42,942 nt of DNA from an uncultured Dysosmobacter sp. (GCA_934636905.1 CAKUBJ010000014.1:1-42942); one strand, 5' to 3'. Numbered from the stretch's first letter, positions 1 through 8,685 are shown. Notes: generated by a model from the sequence alone, not told the origin. Numbers and translations are program-made.

Positions 1-75
1 TTATCTTTTCCCTCTCATAGGCTTAGCCTTTTTTATTCCACGGGCATAGCCCGTGGTTGCCTGTTTTCAACAAAG

Positions 76-109
76 CAGAGCCGGCAGAACGGTCGTTCCG
101 CCGGCTCTG
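76..109 (-). terminator. Probable terminator of the mfd operon
   Basis: A perfect 10-bp stem (CAGAGCCGGC at 76-85 with GCCGGCTCTG at 100-109) lies about 120 bp past the mfd stop. Read on the minus strand it is followed by CTTTGTTG, a weak U tract. A second 8-bp hairpin at 38-56 follows but has an A-rich rather than a T-rich tail. Confidence 0.5.
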
Positions 110-230
110 TCTTTCAGTGCACTTTACAGGCACGGTTCCGACTGCCGAAACCGTGGGGTATTCCCCCGTCTGTGCCGGAGGGGGGAACGGTTTTTCCATC
201 GTCCTGTTATCTTCGGTTGGCTTCCGCAGG

Positions 231-3200
231 TTATTCTGCCGGCTGGGCAGCCAGCTTCAGATCCTCCACCAGTTCCAGCGCCGTCTCCAGCACATCTGCA
301 CCGGGCTTCAGCTTCAGCGTCAGCATGGGGGTTTCCCCGGCGGAGAGGGTCAGGCGGAAGCGGTATTTCGCCAGCCCGCACACCTGCACCAGCGCTTCCG
401 GGCGGAATACCGCCAGCGTAAAGCGCAGGGTGTCCTTCTTCTGGGTGATGTCGGACACGCCGGCCTTGGCCGCTGCCGCCCGCAGCAGCGCCACGTCCAG
501 CAGCGTCAGCACCGGCTTGGGCGGCTCTCCGTAGCGGTCGATCATCTCGTCCATCAGGTCGGAGGCGTCGTCGTTGGTGCGGATGGCGGCAATCCGCCGG
601 TAGAGATCCATCCGCTGCTCCGGAGAGGCGATATACCGCTCCGGAATGTTGGCGTTCAGGGTCAGGTCGGCGGCGCATTCCGTTTCGACCTTCTTCTCCT
701 CGCCCCGCTCCTCCAGCACGGCTTCCTCCAGCAGCTTGAGATACAGGTCGTACCCCACGCTCATGAGATAGCCGGACTGCTCCGGTCCCAGCAGGTTTCC
801 GGCACCCCGGATTTCCAGATCCCGCATGGCGATCCGGAAGCCGGAACCGAACTCCACATATTCCCGGATGGCCGCCAGCCGTTTGGCGGCGTTTTCCTGA
901 AGAATTTTCCCCTTCCGGTAGGTGAGATAGGCATAAGCCCGGCGGGCGCTGCGGCCGATCCGTCCCCGGATCTGGTGCAGCTGGGCAAGTCCCAGCCGGT
1001 CGGCGTCCTCCATAATCAGGGTGTTGACGTTGGGGATGTCAATACCGGTTTCAATGATGGTGGTGCAGACCAGCACGTCCGCCTCCCCGTCCACCATGGC
1101 CTGCATGACGGCGGACAGTTCCTGCTCGCTCATTTTGCCGTGCCCCACCACTACCCGAACCTCCGGCCCCAGCAGCTTCTGGATGCGGGAGGCCGTCAGG
1201 TCAATGGTTTCCACCCGGTTGTGGAGGTAGTAGATCTGGCCGCCCCGGGCCAGTTCCCGGCGCATGGCGTCCTCCAGAATGGCCCAGTCGTGCTCCAGCA
1301 CATAGGTCTGCACCGGCTGGCGGTCAGCCGGCGGCTCCTCAATGGTGGACATATCCCGCAGGCCGGAAAGCGCCATGTTCAGCGTCCGGGGAATGGGAGT
1401 GGCGGACAGGGTCAGCACGTCCACCTGACGGCTCATTTCCTTGAGCCGTTCCTTGTGGGTCACGCCGAAGCGCTGTTCCTCGTCAATGACCAGCAGTCTC
1501 AGATCCTTGAACTCCATATTCTTCTGCAGCAGCTTGTGGGTGCCGATGAGAAGATCCAGACCGCCGGTGCGGGCGGCTTCCAGAATCCGCTTCTGCTCTT
1601 TGGCGGTGGTGAACCGGGAGAGCACCTCAATCTTAACCGGGAAGTCCCGGAACCGGCTGCAGGCCGTGGCATAGTGCTGCTGCGCCAGCACGGTGGTGGG
1701 CACCAGAATGGCAGCCTGTTTGCCGTCCAGAATGCACTTCATCACCGCCCGGAGAGCCACCTCCGTCTTGCCGTAGCCCACATCGCCGCAGAGAAGGCGA
1801 TCCATGGGGCGGGGCTGCTCCATATCCTTTTTGATGTCGGCAATGGCCTGCAGCTGGTCGCCGGTTTCGGCGTAAGGGAAGGCCTCCTCAAACTCCGCCT
1901 GCCACGGGGAATCGGGAGAGAAGGCGAAGCCGGGGCGGCGCTGCCGCTCGGCGTACAGCTTCGTCAGCCCCGCCGCCAGATCTTTGGCGGCCTTCCGGGC
2001 CTTTGTCTTCTGTTTGGCCCACTCCGTGCCACCCAGCTTGTTCAGGCGGGTGCGCTCCTGATCCTCTCCGCCGCCGATATACTTGCTGACCAGATCCAGC
2101 TGGGTGACGGGTACATACAGGCAGTCCCCGCCGGCGTAGTCAATTTTGATATAGTCCTTCTCCACGCCGTCCACCGGCATCCGGCGGATGCCGGCAAACC
2201 GGCCAATGCCGTGGTGGGTGTGAACCACCAGATCCCCGGGGGACAGGTCGCTGTAGGATTGCAGCTTCTGCCGGTTGGAGTCCTTCTTGGGCTTTCGCTT
2301 TTTCTGGGCAGCGGCGGTCAGCTGTCCCTCCGTCAGCACGGCCAGCTTCAGCGCCGGCCATTCGCAGCCTGCGGACAGGGCGCCTACGGTGATCCGCAGT
2401 TCACCGGGGGCAGGCATGGCGCTGCCCTTCAGATCCAGTGCGGCGGGAATCCCCCGCTCCTCCAGCAGCCGCAGCAGGTTGCGTGCCCGCACCTCGCCGC
2501 CGCAGAGCACCAGCACGGCGCTGCCGGTGTTCCGGTAGTGTTCCAGATCCGTGACGGCGGTTTCCAGACTGCCGCCATAGGAACTCAGCTGACGGGCATT
2601 GACCGTCAGCAGTCCCCGGGGCTTCAGGGGGTGCCGGGAGGTAGGCAGGGCGTCCATCATAATCACCGGAAAATCGGACAGCCGGGCAAACAGCGCCTCG
2701 CCGGAAAGACAGACCTCCGCTGCGTCGCCGGTCATCAGTCCGGCCTCCATCAGGGCCTCCGTGTCCTGACGAAGCTGCAGCAGCACGTTTTTCACCCGCT
2801 GCTCGATGCGCCCGCCCTCGCAGAGGAAAACCACCGCGTCAGGGGGCAGATAGTCCGCGCCGCTGACGGCGTCCGGGCAAATCAGATTCAGATAGCGATC
2901 CAGACCGCTGACCCCGGCGCCGTTCCGGAAGTGCTCGGCATCCGCCCGCAGGGTCTGGGCGGCGGCTTCCCCGTGTTCCTTTTTGGCGTACTTTGTCGCC
3001 AGCTTTTCCAGTTCCTCCGCCAGATGTGCCCTGCCGCCGGGCGCCAGCCCCGGAAGAACCTCCGCCGCCGGCAGCAGCAGAGCGCAGGTGATGTTCTCCG
3101 TCCGCCGCTGGGTACCGGGGTCAAACCGCCCCAGAGAGTCGATTTCGTCGTCAAAAAATTCGCAGCGCACCGGCTGCTCCATCAGGGGGGAGAACACGTC

Positions 3201-3740
3201 CAGAATGCCGCCCCGCAGGGCGAACTGCCCCACGCCCTCCACCTGCTCACAGCGGGTGTAGCCGGCCTGCAGCAGCTGTTCCGTCAGCCTTCCGGGATCC
3301 GCCTGCCCGCCGGCTTCCAGCGTGACGCACAGCGCCGCCAGACGTGCCGGGGGCATGGTGCGGGTCAGCAGGGCGTCCACGGTGGTCACCACGGCAGATG
3401 CCGTTCCGGAGGCCATGGTATGCAGCGCCGCCAGACGGCTCCGCTCCCATTCCCGGGACACGGCGGCGCTGGGGCGGAATTGCCATTCCCGGGCCAGCAG
3501 CGTCACCGGTAGCTCACCGGTGAGGCTTTGCAGGTCACCGGCCAGCTGATGGGCCTCCCCCTCATCGGCGCAGACAAACACCATGGGGCGTCCGGTTCCG
3601 GCGGCCACCGCTGCGCCGATGCAGGCTCGCTGCACCGGCTGCGTACCGGTCAGCACAGCGGGGCATCCGCCGTTTTCCACCCGCGCCATCAACTCCGTCA
3701 CTTCCGGCAATGTCTGCAGCGTTTTCAAAAATGCGTCCAT
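231..3740 (-). CDS. mfd: Transcription-repair coupling factor Mfd
   Basis: DNA translocase that removes RNA polymerase stalled at lesions and recruits UvrA for nucleotide excision repair. The product is 1169 aa, the normal family length. In order: a UvrB-like N-terminal module (about 1-350), an RNA-polymerase-interacting CarD-like domain near residue 500 (GDLVVHTHHGIGRF), a helicase core with Walker A GDVGYGKTE near 652 and a DEEQ box near 753, the TRG/helicase C half (IIETGIDIPNVNTL, QIRGRIGR), and a C-terminal TRCF domain. The start is placed at the ATG preceded by GGGAGGTGG; a longer in-frame version starting at 3770 lacks a ribosome binding site. It lies downstream of pth in the same direction, as in Bacillus. 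Confidence 0.97.
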   Translation of the reverse strand: MDAFLKTLQTLPEVTELMARVENGGCPAVLTGTQPVQRACIGAAVAAGTGRPMVFVCADEGEAHQLAGDLQSLTGELPVTLLAREWQFRPSAAVSREWERSRLAALHTMASGTASAVVTTVDALLTRTMPPARLAALCVTLEAGGQADPGRLTEQLLQAGYTRCEQVEGVGQFALRGGILDVFSPLMEQPVRCEFFDDEIDSLGRFDPGTQRRTENITCALLLPAAEVLPGLAPGGRAHLAEELEKLATKYAKKEHGEAAAQTLRADAEHFRNGAGVSGLDRYLNLICPDAVSGADYLPPDAVVFLCEGGRIEQRVKNVLLQLRQDTEALMEAGLMTGDAAEVCLSGEALFARLSDFPVIMMDALPTSRHPLKPRGLLTVNARQLSSYGGSLETAVTDLEHYRNTGSAVLVLCGGEVRARNLLRLLEERGIPAALDLKGSAMPAPGELRITVGALSAGCEWPALKLAVLTEGQLTAAAQKKRKPKKDSNRQKLQSYSDLSPGDLVVHTHHGIGRFAGIRRMPVDGVEKDYIKIDYAGGDCLYVPVTQLDLVSKYIGGGEDQERTRLNKLGGTEWAKQKTKARKAAKDLAAGLTKLYAERQRRPGFAFSPDSPWQAEFEEAFPYAETGDQLQAIADIKKDMEQPRPMDRLLCGDVGYGKTEVALRAVMKCILDGKQAAILVPTTVLAQQHYATACSRFRDFPVKIEVLSRFTTAKEQKRILEAARTGGLDLLIGTHKLLQKNMEFKDLRLLVIDEEQRFGVTHKERLKEMSRQVDVLTLSATPIPRTLNMALSGLRDMSTIEEPPADRQPVQTYVLEHDWAILEDAMRRELARGGQIYYLHNRVETIDLTASRIQKLLGPEVRVVVGHGKMSEQELSAVMQAMVDGEADVLVCTTIIETGIDIPNVNTLIMEDADRLGLAQLHQIRGRIGRSARRAYAYLTYRKGKILQENAAKRLAAIREYVEFGSGFRIAMRDLEIRGAGNLLGPEQSGYLMSVGYDLYLKLLEEAVLEERGEEKKVETECAADLTLNANIPERYIASPEQRMDLYRRIAAIRTNDDASDLMDEMIDRYGEPPKPVLTLLDVALLRAAAAKAGVSDITQKKDTLRFTLAVFRPEALVQVCGLAKYRFRLTLSAGETPMLTLKLKPGADVLETALELVEDLKLAAQPAE

Positions 3741-3776
3741 AAGCCACCTCCCTGCTGTTTCTGCGCGCAAACGGGC

Positions 3777-3802
3777 GCACTGTCCCCTTGGCGGGGCAGT
3801 GT
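3777..3802 (-). other. Hairpin between pth and mfd
   Basis: Inverted repeat GCACTG(t)CCCC / GGGGCAGTGT with a 5-nt loop in the 168-bp pth-mfd gap. It has no T tract on either strand, so it is more likely an mRNA processing or stability structure, or an element of the mfd leader, than a terminator. Confidence 0.35.
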
Positions 3803-3908
3803 GCCTGCATTTTCATCTATGTGTTCAATCTATGCGGATACCTGCACCGGATTTCCGCCGGGGCGGGGTGTGCCCTGCTCCGGCGTTCCCCGATGTGCCG
3901 CCCGCCGG

Positions 3909-4499
3909 TCAGTTATAGTCGTTCATGGCCTTCTGGCAGCCGTTTTCAATAATGTCCTCCGCTGCTTTGACGGCCTGCGAAAAACTCTCCGCCAGCACTT
4001 TCCGCTCCGCCTGAGAGGGAACGCCGATAACCCAGTCAATCATCTCCGCACCGCCGCCGGCAGGGGCGCCGGTGCCGATTTTGATGCGGGGGAAATCCTG
4101 GGTGCCCAGATGGGCGATGATGTTTTTGATGCCGTTGTGCCCGCCGGCGGAGCCGGTAGGCCGCACCCGCAGCTTGCCTACAGGCAGGGAAACGTCGTCA
4201 TAGATGACCAGCACATGGTCGGCGGGGATTTTGTAGAACTGCGCCGCCTCATGCACGGCCTCGCCGGAGAGGTTCATATAGGTCTGGGGCTTCATCACCA
4301 GACACTTCTGCCCGGCGAAGCGGACAATGTTGTATGCGGATTTGAATTTCACCTTATTGAGTTTCACGTTCAGCTGCTCCGCCAGCAGTTCCACCGTGAG
4401 AAAGCCCATGTTGTGGCGGGTGTGCTCATATTTCTGGCCGGGGTTGCCCAGCCCCACAATGAGCCAGTCCACCGCCCCGCCGGATTTTTCAAAAATCAT
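3909..4499 (-). CDS. pth: Peptidyl-tRNA hydrolase
   Basis: Cleaves peptidyl-tRNA released from stalled ribosomes so that the tRNA can be reused; cytosolic and normally essential. The 196-aa product has the bacterial Pth signatures: GLGNPG at 16-21, TRHNMGF with the catalytic His at residue 29, KPQTYMNLSG, the YDDVSLPVGKLR segment and GSAGGHNGIKNI. The start ATG follows GGGAGGA at about 7 nt. It sits between prs and mfd, the usual Bacillota neighbourhood. Confidence 0.97.
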   Translation of the reverse strand: MIFEKSGGAVDWLIVGLGNPGQKYEHTRHNMGFLTVELLAEQLNVKLNKVKFKSAYNIVRFAGQKCLVMKPQTYMNLSGEAVHEAAQFYKIPADHVLVIYDDVSLPVGKLRVRPTGSAGGHNGIKNIIAHLGTQDFPRIKIGTGAPAGGGAEMIDWVIGVPSQAERKVLAESFSQAVKAAEDIIENGCQKAMNDYN

Positions 4500-4537
4500 G
4501 AAGGAATCCTCCCTGTCTGCCCTGATGGGTCAAAGGT

Positions 4538-4566
4538 ATCATATACCAAATCAGGCGGAGAAGCAA
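4538..4566 (-). promoter_or_regulatory. Candidate promoter for pth-mfd
   Basis: On the minus strand TTGCTT (rc of 4561-4566) is separated by 17 bp from TATGAT (rc of 4538-4543). The -10 is good and the -35 is weak. The -35 lies inside the hairpin that follows prs. Confidence 0.4.
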
Positions 4567-4583
4567 GCCTGCTTCTCCGCCTG
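4552..4583 (-). terminator. Long hairpin after prs
   Basis: A perfect 14-bp stem (CAGGCGGAGAAGCA / TGCTTCTCCGCCTG) with a 4-nt loop lies between the prs stop and the pth start. On the minus strand it is followed by only three T residues, so it may be a leaky terminator or attenuator, or a processing hairpin. Confidence 0.5.
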
Positions 4584-4624
4584 AAAGGTTCCGAGTATTC
4601 AAATATGGAATGGAAGTCCGGCGC

Positions 4625-5584
4625 TCAGCGGAACAGCTTGGAGATGGAAACCTCCTGATAGGTGCGCTCAATGGCCTCCGAGAACATGGGTGCCACCGGC
4701 AGGTACCTGATGCGGGCGCGGGCGGATTCCTCGTGGGCAGGGATGGTGTCCAGCAGAGCCAGTTCCTCGATGCAGCTGCCCTCCAGCCGCTCAATGGCGG
4801 GGCCGGAGAGGACGCCGTGGCTGGCGCAGGCGTAGACCTTGCGGGCACCGCCCACCTCTACGATGGCCTTGGCGGCGTTGCACAGGGAGCCGGCGGTGTC
4901 CACCATGTCGTCAAAGAGGATGCAGTCCTTGCCCTGCACGTCACCGATGACGTTCATGACCTCGCACTGGTTGGCCTTCTGGCGGCGCTTGTCCACAATG
5001 GCCAGCTGCATATGCAGCTTCTGGGCGAAGGCACGGGCACGGGCCACGGAGCCAACGTCGGGGGAAACCACCATCATGTCCTCGCATTTATCACCGAACT
5101 TTTTGGCATAATAATCCACGAAGATGGGATTGCCCAGCAGGTTGTCCACGGGGATGTCAAAGAAGCCCTGAATCTGGAACGCATGGAGATCCATGGTCAG
5201 CACCCGGTCGGCGCCGGCGGCGGTAATCATGTTGGCCACCAGCTTGGCGGAGATGGGATCCCGGGCCTTGGCCTTGCGATCCTGACGGGCGTAGCCGAAA
5301 TAGGGGATCACGGCGGTGATGCGGCCGGCGGAAGCCCGGCGCAGGGCGTCGATCATCACCAGCAGTTCCATCAGGTTGTCGTTGACGGGCTTGCAGGTGG
5401 ACTGCACCACAAACACATCGCTGCCCCGGACGGTTTCGTACAGAGAGACGGAAACCTCGCCGTCGGCAAAGCTTTTGACCTCCGCCTCGCCCAGCTTGGT
5501 GCCCATCAGCCGGCAGATCTCCGCTGCCAATGTGGGGTTTGAATTGCCGCAGAATACTTTAATGTCCTTCCCGTGAGAAATCAT
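4625..5584 (-). CDS. prs: Ribose-phosphate pyrophosphokinase (PRPP synthetase)
   Basis: Makes PRPP from ribose 5-phosphate and ATP for purine, pyrimidine, His, Trp and NAD synthesis. The 319-aa protein matches class I Prs: SFADGEVSV, YFGYARQDRK in the ATP-binding part, MDLHA..QGFFDIPVDNL, and the PRPP loop LFDDMVDTAGS. The residue after DLHA is Phe, where small residues are usual. The start ATG follows AGGGAG. The product also serves the hpt gene elsewhere in the window. It is preceded at 37 bp by the GlmU-like gene, matching the glmU-prs order of Bacillus. Confidence 0.97.
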   Translation of the reverse strand: MISHGKDIKVFCGNSNPTLAAEICRLMGTKLGEAEVKSFADGEVSVSLYETVRGSDVFVVQSTCKPVNDNLMELLVMIDALRRASAGRITAVIPYFGYARQDRKAKARDPISAKLVANMITAAGADRVLTMDLHAFQIQGFFDIPVDNLLGNPIFVDYYAKKFGDKCEDMMVVSPDVGSVARARAFAQKLHMQLAIVDKRRQKANQCEVMNVIGDVQGKDCILFDDMVDTAGSLCNAAKAIVEVGGARKVYACASHGVLSGPAIERLEGSCIEELALLDTIPAHEESARARIRYLPVAPMFSEAIERTYQEVSISKLFR

Positions 5585-5621
5585 TGGAAACTCCCTCTCT
5601 AAATATATAAAATTCTTGAAG

Positions 5622-6101
5622 TTACTGTTTTTCCAGTTCCGCCAGCACCGGCTCCAGTTCGGCGATGGTTTCCGGCCCGAAGATGGGCAGCCACCCCGGC
5701 ACCAGCGACGCGCCGGAAATGGAATTGGTCATTTTCTCCTGCCAGACGCTCCGCAGTTCCCGTCCCGGCGCGGCATAGGCAAAGCCGGGGCCGGCCTGCG
5801 CGAAGGGCACCGCAGCGCGGCAGAGCACCAGCGTATTTTCCTCGTTGTCCAGAAAGTCCAGCAGAGATGCGTGCTGCTCGGAAATCACAACGTCCGTCCC
5901 CTCCGGGAAGCAGGCGGCCGCCGCCTGCGCAAAGCGGGGTGGGCAGACAACAAAAAACCGCTGAACACCGTCCGCCATACATTGCTCCGCCGCCCGGGAT
6001 AAAATCGGGCGATCCAGTATGGTTTCCAGCATCAGCGGCTTCCCGTCAGCGGGAATGGAGGCATCCTCCTCCATCAGAAAAACGGCGCGGCACAGATCCA
6101 T
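5622..6101 (-). CDS. Degenerate GlmU-type nucleotidyltransferase-like protein
   Basis: A 159-aa protein in the exact position glmU occupies upstream of prs. It looks like a shortened N-terminal GlmU/NTP-transferase fold. The N-terminal strand AVFLM is present, but the usual catalytic loop (GxGTRM...K) is replaced by EEDASIPADGKPLMLETILDRPIL, in which only the 'GKPL..ETILDRPIL' part resembles the family. VQRFFVVCPP and ENTLVLCRAAVPF correspond to later strands. The acetyltransferase beta-helix is absent. Catalysis is therefore doubtful, and a regulatory or vestigial role is possible. AGGAGGG precedes the ATG. Family assignment rests on weak motif resemblance plus synteny. Confidence 0.6.
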   Translation of the reverse strand: MDLCRAVFLMEEDASIPADGKPLMLETILDRPILSRAAEQCMADGVQRFFVVCPPRFAQAAAACFPEGTDVVISEQHASLLDFLDNEENTLVLCRAAVPFAQAGPGFAYAAPGRELRSVWQEKMTNSISGASLVPGWLPIFGPETIAELEPVLAELEKQ

Positions 6102-6184
6102 GGGATGATCCCTCCTGTCAGTCAGTTCTGTGAGCCGGCCGCACCGGGGATTCCCAACGGGCGCAGACGGCCATGTATATTATC

Positions 6185-6212
6185 ATTATACCAAACTTTT
6201 GAGGGAAATCCA
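6185..6212 (-). promoter_or_regulatory. Promoter of the glmU-like/prs/pth/mfd operon
   Basis: On the minus strand a perfect TATAAT (rc of 6185-6190) sits about 84 bp upstream of the GlmU-like start. No good -35 is seen at 16-18 bp, so confidence rests on the -10 and its A/T-rich position in the divergent gap. Confidence 0.5.
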
Positions 6213-6400
6213 GCGTTTCTAAAAAAAATGTTAAGAAAATTTTCCCAAATCTTTTCACAAATTCCCGTTGTTTTTATCAAAGACACCGGAAACGCCTGAG
6301 CGCGGGGGGAAATTTTCTGTGCCGTGTCTCATTTCTTATCTTTTAATGAAAACCGGTGGTTATACGGCAAAAAAGAATTGCAATTTTCACAAAAAAGTAG

Positions 6401-6429
6401 TTGAATTTTTCACGGTAAAAGATTACAAT
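6401..6429 (+). promoter_or_regulatory. Promoter of trmL
   Basis: TTGAAT (6401-6406), a 17-bp spacer and TACAAT (6424-6429) lie 33 bp before the trmL start codon. The divergent gap 6102-6462 otherwise holds only the opposite promoter and an A/T-rich stretch at 6180-6400; no gene was seen in it. Confidence 0.75.
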
Positions 6430-6462
6430 AGTCCGTATTCAGGCAAAAAGGAGGGAATCGGC

Positions 6463-6957
6463 GTGCTGAACATTGTGCTGGTAGAGCCGGAAATCCCCCA
6501 GAACTGCGGCAATATTGCCCGCACTTGTGCCGCCACCGGCAGCCGCCTGCATCTGGTGCGTCCCCTGGGCTTCGATATTTCTGACCGCGCCGTGAAGCGG
6601 GCCGGGCTGGACTACTGGCATCTGGTGGAGGTTTTCGACTACGAAAATCTGGCCGACTTCTTCCGGAAGCACCCGGAGGCGGCGGAGGACTGCTGGCTCA
6701 CCACCACGAAAGCCCCCCGTTCCTATCAGGAGGCCCGCTTTTCCCCGGACTGCTGGCTCTTTTTCGGCAAGGAGACGGCGGGACTGCCCATGGATTTCCG
6801 GGAGCGGTTCCGGGAACGCTGCATCCGCCTGCCCATGATTGACGAGGCACGGAGCCTGAACCTCAGCAACACTGTGGCCGTATGCGTATATGAAGCGCTG
6901 CGGCAGAACGGCTTCCCCGGCCTGACGGGCACAGGGGAAATGGCAGAAATCTCCTGA
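6463..6957 (+). CDS. trmL: tRNA (cytidine(34)-2'-O)-methyltransferase TrmL
   Basis: SPOUT-class (SpoU) methyltransferase that 2'-O-methylates the wobble base of certain leucine tRNAs. The 164-aa product carries the family blocks at the expected places: [20 protein letters not shown] at the N terminus, [11 protein letters not shown] in the middle and [23 protein letters not shown] near the C terminus, forming the knotted SAM site. The start is the GTG preceded by AAAGGAGGG; upstream in-frame ATGs lack a ribosome binding site and overlap the promoter. pgk follows after 35 bp. Confidence 0.93.
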   Translation: MLNIVLVEPEIPQNCGNIARTCAATGSRLHLVRPLGFDISDRAVKRAGLDYWHLVEVFDYENLADFFRKHPEAAEDCWLTTTKAPRSYQEARFSPDCWLFFGKETAGLPMDFRERFRERCIRLPMIDEARSLNLSNTVAVCVYEALRQNGFPGLTGTGEMAEIS

Positions 6958-6992
6958 GACAATCCAAATTATCATATTTGAGGAGTTTGCTT

Positions 6993-8261
6993 ATGAATTA
7001 TCAGAAGAAAACCGTCCGGGATATCGACGTAAAAGGAAAGAAGGTTCTGCTGCGCTGCGACTTCAACGTGCCGCAGGACAAGAAAACCGGTGAAATCACC
7101 AGCGACAAGCGGATTGTGGCGGCACTGCCCACCATCCGCTATCTGCTGGAGCAGGGGGCGGCGGTGATTGCCTGCTCCCATCTGGGCAAACCGGAGCCGG
7201 ATTATGACAAGTGGGTAAAGAAGCAGGCGGAAAAGGGCAAGGCTCCCGAAGAACTGACCCGGGAGGCCTGGGAGAAGTCCCTGAAAAAGCTGACCCTTGC
7301 CCCTGTGGCGGAGCGGCTGAGCCAGCTGCTGGGGCAGGAGGTTCTCTTTGCCCATGACGTAGTGGGGGAGGATGCCTCCGCCAAAGCCGCCGCTTTGAAG
7401 CCCGGTGAGGTGCTCCTGCTGGAAAACACCCGCTTTGAAAAGGGTGAGACGAAAAACGACCCTGCATTCGCCGAGAAGCTGGCCTCCATGGCGGAGGTTT
7501 TCGTGTCGGACGCCTTCGGTGCCGTCCACCGCGCCCATGCCTCCACCGCCGGCGTGGCCGCCTATCTGCCTGCCGTGTCCGGCTTCCTGATTGAAAAGGA
7601 ACTGGAGGTCATCGGCGGTGCGCTGGCCAATCCCAAGCGGCCGCTGGTGGCCATTCTGGGAGGCAGCAAGGTTTCCTCCAAAATCGGTGTCATCAACAAC
7701 CTGTTGGAAATCGCCGACACCGTGATTATCGGCGGCGGCATGGCCTACACCTTCTCCGCCGCTCAGGGCGGTCAGGTAGGAGACAGCCTGCTGGAAGCCG
7801 ACTGGGAATCCTACGCACTGGAAATGGTGGAAAAAGCCAGGGCGAAGGGTGTGAAGCTGCTGCTGCCGGTGGACACCGTCATTGCCGACGCCTATGCCCC
7901 CGACGCCCACAGCCGGGTGGTAAAGGCCGGGGAGATTCCCGCCGGCTGGCAGGGGCTGGACATCGGTCCCGAAACCGTGAAGCTGTACTGTGATGCCGTG
8001 GCCGGCGCCGGCACCGTCATCTGGAACGGTCCCATGGGCGTCTTTGAATTCCCGGCCTTTGCCGCAGGCACCAAAGCGGTGGCCGAGGCGCTTAGCAAGA
8101 CCGATGCCATCACCATCATCGGCGGCGGCGACAGTGCCGCAGCTGTAGAGCAGCTGGGCTATGCCGACAAGATGACCCACATCTCCACCGGCGGCGGTGC
8201 CTCTCTGGAATTTATGGAGGGGAAGGAACTGCCCGGTGTGGCCTGCCTGCTGGATAAGTAA
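6993..8261 (+). CDS. pgk: Phosphoglycerate kinase
   Basis: Glycolytic enzyme converting 1,3-bisphosphoglycerate and ADP to 3-phosphoglycerate and ATP. Motifs include [54 protein letters not shown] and the nucleotide loop GGGDSAAA. The product is 422 aa, about 25 aa longer than typical. The extra residues are a Lys/Glu-rich segment (about 72-100) between CSHLGKP and LAPVAERL. The start ATG follows GAGGAG. Its last 69 bp, stop included, are repeated identically 194 bp downstream. tpiA and gpmI follow and have separate promoter or attenuator signals. Confidence 0.97.
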   Translation: MNYQKKTVRDIDVKGKKVLLRCDFNVPQDKKTGEITSDKRIVAALPTIRYLLEQGAAVIACSHLGKPEPDYDKWVKKQAEKGKAPEELTREAWEKSLKKLTLAPVAERLSQLLGQEVLFAHDVVGEDASAKAAALKPGEVLLLENTRFEKGETKNDPAFAEKLASMAEVFVSDAFGAVHRAHASTAGVAAYLPAVSGFLIEKELEVIGGALANPKRPLVAILGGSKVSSKIGVINNLLEIADTVIIGGGMAYTFSAAQGGQVGDSLLEADWESYALEMVEKARAKGVKLLLPVDTVIADAYAPDAHSRVVKAGEIPAGWQGLDIGPETVKLYCDAVAGAGTVIWNGPMGVFEFPAFAAGTKAVAEALSKTDAITIIGGGDSAAAVEQLGYADKMTHISTGGGASLEFMEGKELPGVACLLDK

Positions 8262-8262
8262 G
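8194..8262 (+). repeat. pgk 3'-end repeat, copy A (within the gene)
   Basis: These 69 bp encode the last PGK residues ([21 protein letters not shown]), the TAA stop and one further base. They recur without a single difference at 8388-8456. This copy forms the functional end of pgk. Confidence 0.95.
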
Positions 8263-8387
8263 AGCGTCCCGCCGCCTACCCACCGTCGCGGCATTACGAT
8301 TTGTGTCTCTGTCTGAGCCGCAAATCGTGCCGCTTCCTCGACACAGCCTCGCTTCATCCGCCACTGGCGGCGCTTCGGCTGTGTCCA
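8263..8387 (+). repeat. Palindromic insert between the pgk tail copies (element copy 1)
   Basis: A 125-bp stretch flanked by the two pgk tail copies. It holds two inverted repeats. One pairs GCGGCATTACGATTT (8288-8302) with AAATCGTGCCGC (8322-8333). The other pairs ACACAGCC (8341-8348) with GGCTGTGT (8377-8384) around CCGCC-act-GGCGG. Its reverse complement (8281-8385) aligns along its whole length with 41901-42010, including the shared string TCGAGGAAGCGGCACGATTT. It has no coding capacity. It is a small, probably non-autonomous, dispersed element. Confidence 0.8.
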
Positions 8388-8456
8388 GCGGTGCCTCTCT
8401 GGAATTTATGGAGGGGAAGGAACTGCCCGGTGTGGCCTGCCTGCTGGATAAGTAAG
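8388..8456 (+). repeat. pgk 3'-end repeat, copy B (downstream, untranslated)
   Basis: An exact 69-bp copy of the end of pgk with no start codon or ribosome binding site of its own. It is followed at 8464-8505 by an imperfect hairpin (GCCGGT...ACCGGC), which may be the old pgk 3' structure, and then by the tpiA promoter. Confidence 0.95.
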
Positions 8457-8566
8457 GGCACGCCGCCGGTCTGCCGGACAGATGTGCCTGTTTCCGGCAA
8501 ACCGGCGAAAACCGGAACGCCAGCCCCATGCAATTTGCGGAAAATCCGGTATTTTCAGAAAAATAC

Positions 8567-8595
8567 TTGACAAAACCCGCCGATTTCGCTATAAA
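8567..8595 (+). promoter_or_regulatory. Promoter of tpiA
   Basis: A consensus TTGACA (8567-8572), a 17-bp spacer and TATAAA (8590-8595). It gives tpiA and gpmI transcription independent of pgk, from downstream of the duplicated pgk tail. Confidence 0.85.
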
Positions 8596-8685
8596 ATAAT
8601 TGGTTTTGCATTGCGCATCCATCCCGGAGAGGTACAGCCGCTCCGGAGATTCAGATATTGATAAAACAGTAGAGGAGAAAAAATT

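Noticed and set aside
38..56. Hairpin CCACGGGC-ata-GCCCGTGG as a terminator
   Set aside because: It is followed by A-rich rather than T-rich sequence on the minus strand and lies beyond a better candidate at 76-109.
57..3512. Very long open frames opposite mfd and opposite many other genes
   Set aside because: They mirror well-supported genes on the other strand, arise from GC-rich third-position bias, and encode low-complexity Gly/His/Gln-rich sequence with no recognisable domains.
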